Origin: Drechslerella dactyloides
Taxonomy: Eukaryota > Ascomycota > Orbiliomycetes > Orbiliales > Orbiliaceae
Length of the DNA: 64,000 nucleotides
NCBI GenBank assembly: GCA_020064725.1
Contig: JAGTWJ010000017.1
Coordinates: forward strand, 3,844,001-3,908,000
Reading direction: 5' to 3'
Each line of letters begins with the position of its first letter. Positions within the stretch are counted from its first letter, which is position 1. Below, one piece after another: positions 58,869-64,000 of the stretch. Under the pieces are notes generated by a model, which was given only the letters and a program-made list of their open reading frames with translations, made no database searches and was not told the origin of the DNA. The position numbers and the translations under genes were made by a program.

Positions 58869-60103
58869 ATCTACTATGGCATGACGAAAACTTTATCATA
58901 CTCAAGACTTGATCCCTACCCCTTACCCTTCAACTACAAACGCATTACCTGTCATCCGGAATGGCGATTGTTCAGTGTTTCTATCGTCCACGTCTCTTTA
59001 GTGTACCATATATCTCCCCTTTTCGTACGGTTTATTGCACAACATTGGAAGGCGTACAATGTGTTCGGGCGAAGCTGTTTCTGGTGTTCTGTTCTGTTCT
59101 TTTTGCTCCTTCTCCTTCTTCCTTTCGCGTGTGTTTTCCTCTCCTCTTTAACGATTCATCTCTCTTACTTCTTACTTACTCATTCTGTGGCGGTGCATAT
59201 GGGTGGGCTTTTACGTTGGTGTTTTTACCGGGTTGTGGAGGCTAGATTACTGGGCGTTGAGCTGGGTTGCCTGATATATTATTCTTTTGCATGCGGGAGG
59301 CTTGCATTTATCTCCTGCCTTTCTTGATATTCATCATGTTTTCGGCTGCGTCTTTTCTATCGGTACGGGTCGGTTTTCGATTATACTACAATCATCTCAC
59401 TCTCTACTTGTTTCCTTTGTTGAAAATCATACTTCCTGATTTCATTTTCAGCGGACGAATATCTGTCTGTGTTTCTCTCCATATTTTCCAATACCTTCTT
59501 ACAAATTGCGCACGGGTTTGCGGCATCTCTTGCATCCGCGACTTCCGCGGACGATACACGTTCGGTTTTCAATTCGATTCGATTTTTGTCTAAATACTTT
59601 ACTTAGTTTCACATGAATGGGACTACTATCCATGCATACCTCTTTTTCTGATCTTTACAGGTTTGGACAAACCGAAAACTTGGTATGTATATGGCTGTTG
59701 CTTCTCTTCTTTGATCGGGCGAACGCCGATTGAAAATGAATCATCGTCTGATACGGCAAATTCCGCTGGTGATATGTATAGTTACGTAAAGCACATCCAT
59801 CAATGCAATGCTTCTCGTACAACATATTCGGCAATTCGGACCACATGCGCATATGCCCGAATAGTATACATCTCCACAACTAGGAGAATTTCTCCGCGTG
59901 CGTCCATGCGTATACAATCTTGCACGAGTTGCACAGCATCGCCTTATTCATTGCTGCCCAAAAATTCAAAAAACATTCATAGATTCATTAAGTTGTAGAT
60001 TGGGAGATTTTACTCATATAATACACTTGAGTTGTAAACATCGTCGTACTCTAGGCGACCTCGTATGTGCTTCCCGAATGAGAACCGCGCATACGAAGAA
60101 GTC
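58869..60103. other. Intergenic between convergent creD-like and ankyrin genes
   Basis: Both neighbours end here. The sequence is T-rich after creD (about 59000-59600), as expected of a long 3' UTR. Open frames in it (for example 58881-59327) are composed of hydrophobic, T-rich codons and are not credible genes. Confidence 0.55.
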
Positions 60104-63100
60104 TCACGACGCAAAAGTTCCCATAAAGCATGCCGAGCCGTCTGGGGTCACCGGAGAGTACAGACCCGGCCAGCGGAACACAATGTCCGTCATCTCGTTA
60201 CCGTCCTCATCGTGTCTATAATAATGCCTATATCGATTGTACTGCGTCTTCCGACTCTGCCGCTTCGCCAGCCGCTGCGCCGTCTCGTTCGCCTCGCGGA
60301 GCGACACGAGCATGCGGCTGCCCTTTGCCCCGTTCCGCTCCACCGCCTCTGCGACTGCGCTGGTGAGCATCTTCCACGTCTTGACTTCAGTCGAGTCGTT
60401 CTCCAGCCACCCCCACTTCTTGTCCTGCGCGCGGTCTTCCTCGGTGATCTTCTTCGCCTCATCGTCCACGCGCGTATTTATTTGTATTACTGAGGCGTTG
60501 CCGTAGCTCCACAGCCCCCAGCTGTTGAAGTCGATCCCTGGGACGGTCATCACGATCTTGTGGTAGCGTGCGTTCTCCGCGAGTTCCAGCGCCGTCATGC
60601 CGTTTGCGTTCTCAGTTAGCACGATCTCCGGCGTTGGTTCCGCGGTTGTCAAGATGTGGCGGAGGACTTCGACTTGAGACTTCTTGACGGCCGTGTGCAC
60701 GGGTAAGTCGCCGAGGGAGTTGCGCACGCCGAGCTCGACGCCCTTGGAGTGCTTGAGCGCGACCTTGACCTTTTCATTGCGCGGCACGGTGTCGTAGCCG
60801 AACCCCGCGCGGCCAAAGTAGTACGCGAGCGGCGTGTAGAGGACGTCGTCGCCTCTTGCGCGCTCGGCGAATGCGGTAGCCTTGAAGTCCTCGGGAAGGA
60901 GGGAGAAGCAGGCATCGAGGCTTCCGGTATCACGGCTATTGTCGTAGGCGTCGAATTTTTGGGCACCATTGAGGATGACGTGGGCGAGGTTGAGGTTGCG
61001 GGATGTGGTCTTTGCGTAAATGTTGGCGCCGAGGTCCATGAGGACCTTCATGGCGTGTCTGTTGAGGATCGACCCGGCGAGGAGGAGAGGGGTGACTTCT
61101 AGGGAGTTCTCTTTATACTCGAGCAGTGCAGGCTTGCGGTCGACGAAGTACTTCAGATTCCGTTCCGCCCAGGCCAGTTTCTCGTCATCAGACTCTTTAG
61201 TGTCTCGGTGGAGATTCAGGATGACGGCGTGGAGCAGGAGGGGGCTGTCGACGCCCATCCAGCGGCGGATGGTGGCACCGTCGGCCTTGCGCAAGGTCTT
61301 GAGGTAGATGTTTTCCCCGGCATCCTTGGAGTTCTCGAGTTTTTGTTGGTATTCACGGAGTGCTTTCTCGGGCTCGTCGGTTTCCAGCCATTCGAAGACC
61401 TCACGGGAGCCGTGGCAAGCGGCGAAGAGGGCAAGGGGCTGCTGGTTGGTCGTCGTGGTTGTATCGGCGGCGTTCGGGTTTGCGGCTTTCGCCCAGTCCT
61501 GGCGCTTCTTGCCGTGGATGCTGAGGCCGAGATAGTACTTGGGCTTCCCGACAGCCTCGTCCTCGTCCTCGTCGCCCTTTTCATCCTTGCTTTGTTTTTC
61601 GAAGAAGAGGGCACCTGCACCGTCGCGGCTCATAAATTCTCGCAGGATGTCGATGCGTCCCCATTTGATCGCGCAATTAACTTCGCTGTTCTCATTCCGG
61701 TCGAGGAGGACGCTGGATGAAGGTTTGACATTAGGCCCATTGAGTTTTTCAAGCGTCGTCTTGAGGTATTTGACGAGCTCAAGATCTCCAACTCGGGTTG
61801 CTTGATAGGTAATGGATGCATTAGGAAGCTAGACGGCATGTTAGCAAAGAAACCCCAGCAGATTGGATGAAGGTCTTGGGATGTCGCAATGTACCTTTCG
61901 CTTGTTCTTGACACCGGGAACGTCCAAAATGAAGGGGAACGCTTGGTTGATGATATCAGCTGCCTTCATCTTGCTCTTAACCTCCTTACCCAACGTCGCA
62001 ATATTATCAATCGTAAGCTTGCCATCCGTCAAGTCCACCTGCTCCACACGAAGCTCTACATCTTCTTCAGAATCTGCATCCGGATCCGAGTACTCGTCAG
62101 AGTCTTCGCGGTATGGATCATACCGCTTCTCTCTCTCCTGTTCAGGCTGGTACTGAGCAGTAGCGATGCTCAGAAGCAGGTCGAGGAACTCAGTCGAATG
62201 CTTGCGGTAAACAGCTACGCTGAACAAGCTGTATTGAAGCTGATTTTGAGTGGCGATGAGAAGTGGAGTCTGATCCGCATCCCAGGCTGTCGTCGTGAAC
62301 TTCTGGACCGTCTCAGCGTCGCCGTTCCAGGCCGCCCTGTAGAGCTCGTGGTATGCATCATTGATCTTCGGGTCCTTATGCGCATCCGTGTACACAAACT
62401 TGAGCTCCCAGGGTTTTTCGGCAGGCTTGGGGGACTCTTCTGACCGATTTTCTTTCGGTCCTCCCTCCTGCTCTACAAATCTTGCCTTGTTCGGGCTATC
62501 GTCCCAGAGTTTCGGGTTGATCTCCCTGAATGCCTTTGCTCCCTTGCCGAGAAGCCACTGCTCGAGCTCGGTATACCTTGCGATCAGGTCGTTGAGTTTC
62601 TCCTGCTTCTCCTTGACCTTTGCAGGATCATCTTTGGAGACGCCCTTCTTGCTCTCGATGGCCTTGTTGATCTTGGTTCTGCCTCTGTTCACACCTTCGA
62701 TGAGCTGTGTTGCCATCCAATGGTCGTAGGTACCTTCCTGGTATTCTGCGGGTACAGAAAGTATCTCCTTGAGCGTTTTCTCTTTCTCCTCAGTCTGCAA
62801 TCCCTCGACGGCCTTCTTGAATGCCTGGCGCTTCCGGCGTACAAGATCCAGGAGAGTTGCATAGTTGCCGTTATATCTATAATTCGACATACCGTTCTCG
62901 TCTTCAGGAGGATGGCTACCGGCACTGTAAAATGACGGGTCGACTCCAAGTTCAACGCACTTCCGGGCGATCTCTGGCATTTCCGCTTCGATGGCCAGCT
63001 CAGCTGGCTGTTGCAGATTTTCTGAGAAATTGCTGTGAGTGAGACTGCCCCTGTACGTCTCCGCCTGTTTGTTGGATTTCATGAACATGTCAAAGGTGAT

Positions 63101-64000
63101 CTCGGGCGGCACTCCCTTTTCGAGCAGCAGCATCGCCTTGTCGGCTTCGCCGCCACGAATGCTATTCAAATCAACGAGAGTTAGATTAAGGGTCCCACTG
63201 ATGGCTAATGGTAGGTTACGGTTAGAACTTACGCGATGAGGAGAGAGTTTGAAGCAGTTGCACGCCATGCATCACCGACATTAATATATTTGGCAGCCGC
63301 GATGGCAGAGGCAGCGTCGTCTTCAAATAGGATCTTCAAGCACTCGAGATCACCCAATTGCACAATACGCATAAAGGCAGACACGCGGTTCGCGTCAGCT
63401 TGTGCAGATGAAGCGCCGAGTGCGAGAAGTGTCCGAAGCATCTGCTCTCGCTGCTCCCGCTTGGGGATGTTCACAATCAAGTTGATCGTGAGCAAAGCGG
63501 AGCGTGGGATGCCTTGCCAATCGAAAGAAACCTTGACCCTACAGCAGGAACATTGATGTTAAAGATAACCTCCTTGAATGCTCGTAAGCTTATGGAAGGG
63601 GACATATGTGTATACGTACGGTTGCATGACATCGGCGCCGAACTCCGAAACAAGTAGCTGAACGACATCCTTGTGACCATTGACGATGGCATAGTGGAGT
63701 GGAGACATCTGATAGTCCCAGTCGGTCAGATTGAGGTCAAGGATGTCATCTTGCTCCTCTTCCTCGGCACCCAAAGCGCCCGCCTCCGGCTCCTCAGCCT
63801 TCTTCTTCGACACATCAACAAAGGAGGATGCGCCGGTGCGGTTTGTGCGAGCAACGACGGAGCCATCTTCAGAAACCATATCGATATCTTCATCTTCGGC
63901 TTCGTCTTCATCAACGTCCATCTCGTCGTTATCGTCATTTTGGGCATTCCTATAAACCTATTAGCTACCTGTTGGTTGATCGTGAAGCAGATATCCAAGA
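60104..64000 (-). CDS. Large ankyrin-repeat protein (5' end beyond window)
   Basis: Exons read leftward: 63949-63620, 63538-63233, 63161-61895 and 61828-60104 (stop), about 1208 residues visible. The first visible exon opens after an acceptor at 63950-63951 with a CTAAT branch site, so the window ends inside an intron and the start lies to the right. Ankyrin-type repeats are readable at DYQMSPLHYAIVNGHKDVV, GDLECLKILFE, GGEADKAMLLLEKG, ITYQATRVGDLELVKYL, LGDLPVHTAVKKSQVEVL and NGMTALELAENARYHKIV. Between them are long charged helices (residues around 370-470 of the visible part, Lys/Glu-rich) and two acidic runs. There is no catalytic, NACHT or membrane segment in the visible part. Likely a scaffold or binding protein, possibly related to heterokaryon-type or cytosolic ankyrin proteins; role unknown. 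High GC creates long false frames on the plus strand. Confidence 0.85.

Noticed and set aside
60749..61720. Long plus-strand frames inside the ankyrin gene
   Set aside because: They run opposite to a well-supported exon and are Val/Gly/Glu-rich shadows of its codon bias.
63950..64000. A 19-base intron (GTAGCT...TATAG) joining a further exon at the right edge
   Set aside because: Too short to splice; the segment is better read as the 3' part of a longer intron with a CTAAT branch site, so the upstream exon lies outside the window.

Overview
The window is nuclear DNA from a filamentous ascomycete (Pezizomycotina; a class-level assignment is not possible by eye). The evidence is short spliceosomal introns of about 50-230 bases with GTANGT donors and CTAAC/CTAAT branch sites, a tRNA-Leu carrying an intron, and clear fungal orthologues: PEPCK, MED7, MET10, YPT6, SFM1, CreC and a CreD-type arrestin. 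Every multi-exon gene below was assembled by reading splice sites and checking phase at each junction. No transcript data were available. The listed start-end is the CDS span and exon coordinates are in the evidence.

Layout. 0-11 kb is a core block: ATP-dependent PEP carboxykinase (+), a PAP2 lipid phosphatase (-) divergent from Mediator subunit MED7 (+), and the sulfite reductase flavoprotein MET10 (+). 11-20 kb is gene-poor, holding one reconstructed F-box gene (-) and an isolated tRNA-Leu(UAG). 20-28 kb has a mitochondrial K+/H+-exchange-related protein (+), a tandem pair of secreted proteins (+,+) and a CorA-like membrane protein (+). 28-36 kb returns to core genes: SFM1 (-), YPT6 (-) and creC (+). 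38-50 kb is accessory: a secreted FAD-linked oxidase (+), an APC-type permease (-) and a second, unrelated tandem pair of secreted proteins (+,+). A 6.4 kb stretch with no supportable gene precedes a creD-like arrestin (+). A long ankyrin-repeat gene (-) runs off the right edge.

Functional links. PEPCK is the committed gluconeogenic step. CreC (partner of the CreB deubiquitinase) and CreD (arrestin adaptor of a HECT ubiquitin ligase) act on opposite sides of the ubiquitin control of carbon catabolite repression and nutrient permeases. All three lie in this window, together with a permease of the general kind such adaptors regulate.

The least explained content is the two tandem families of secreted proteins. 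Each keeps a conserved intron position and a conserved cysteine-containing core, and neither matches a family I can name. They are the best candidates here for something undescribed. A non-genic curiosity is the palindrome TGCATGCA, which recurs at ten separate non-coding places.
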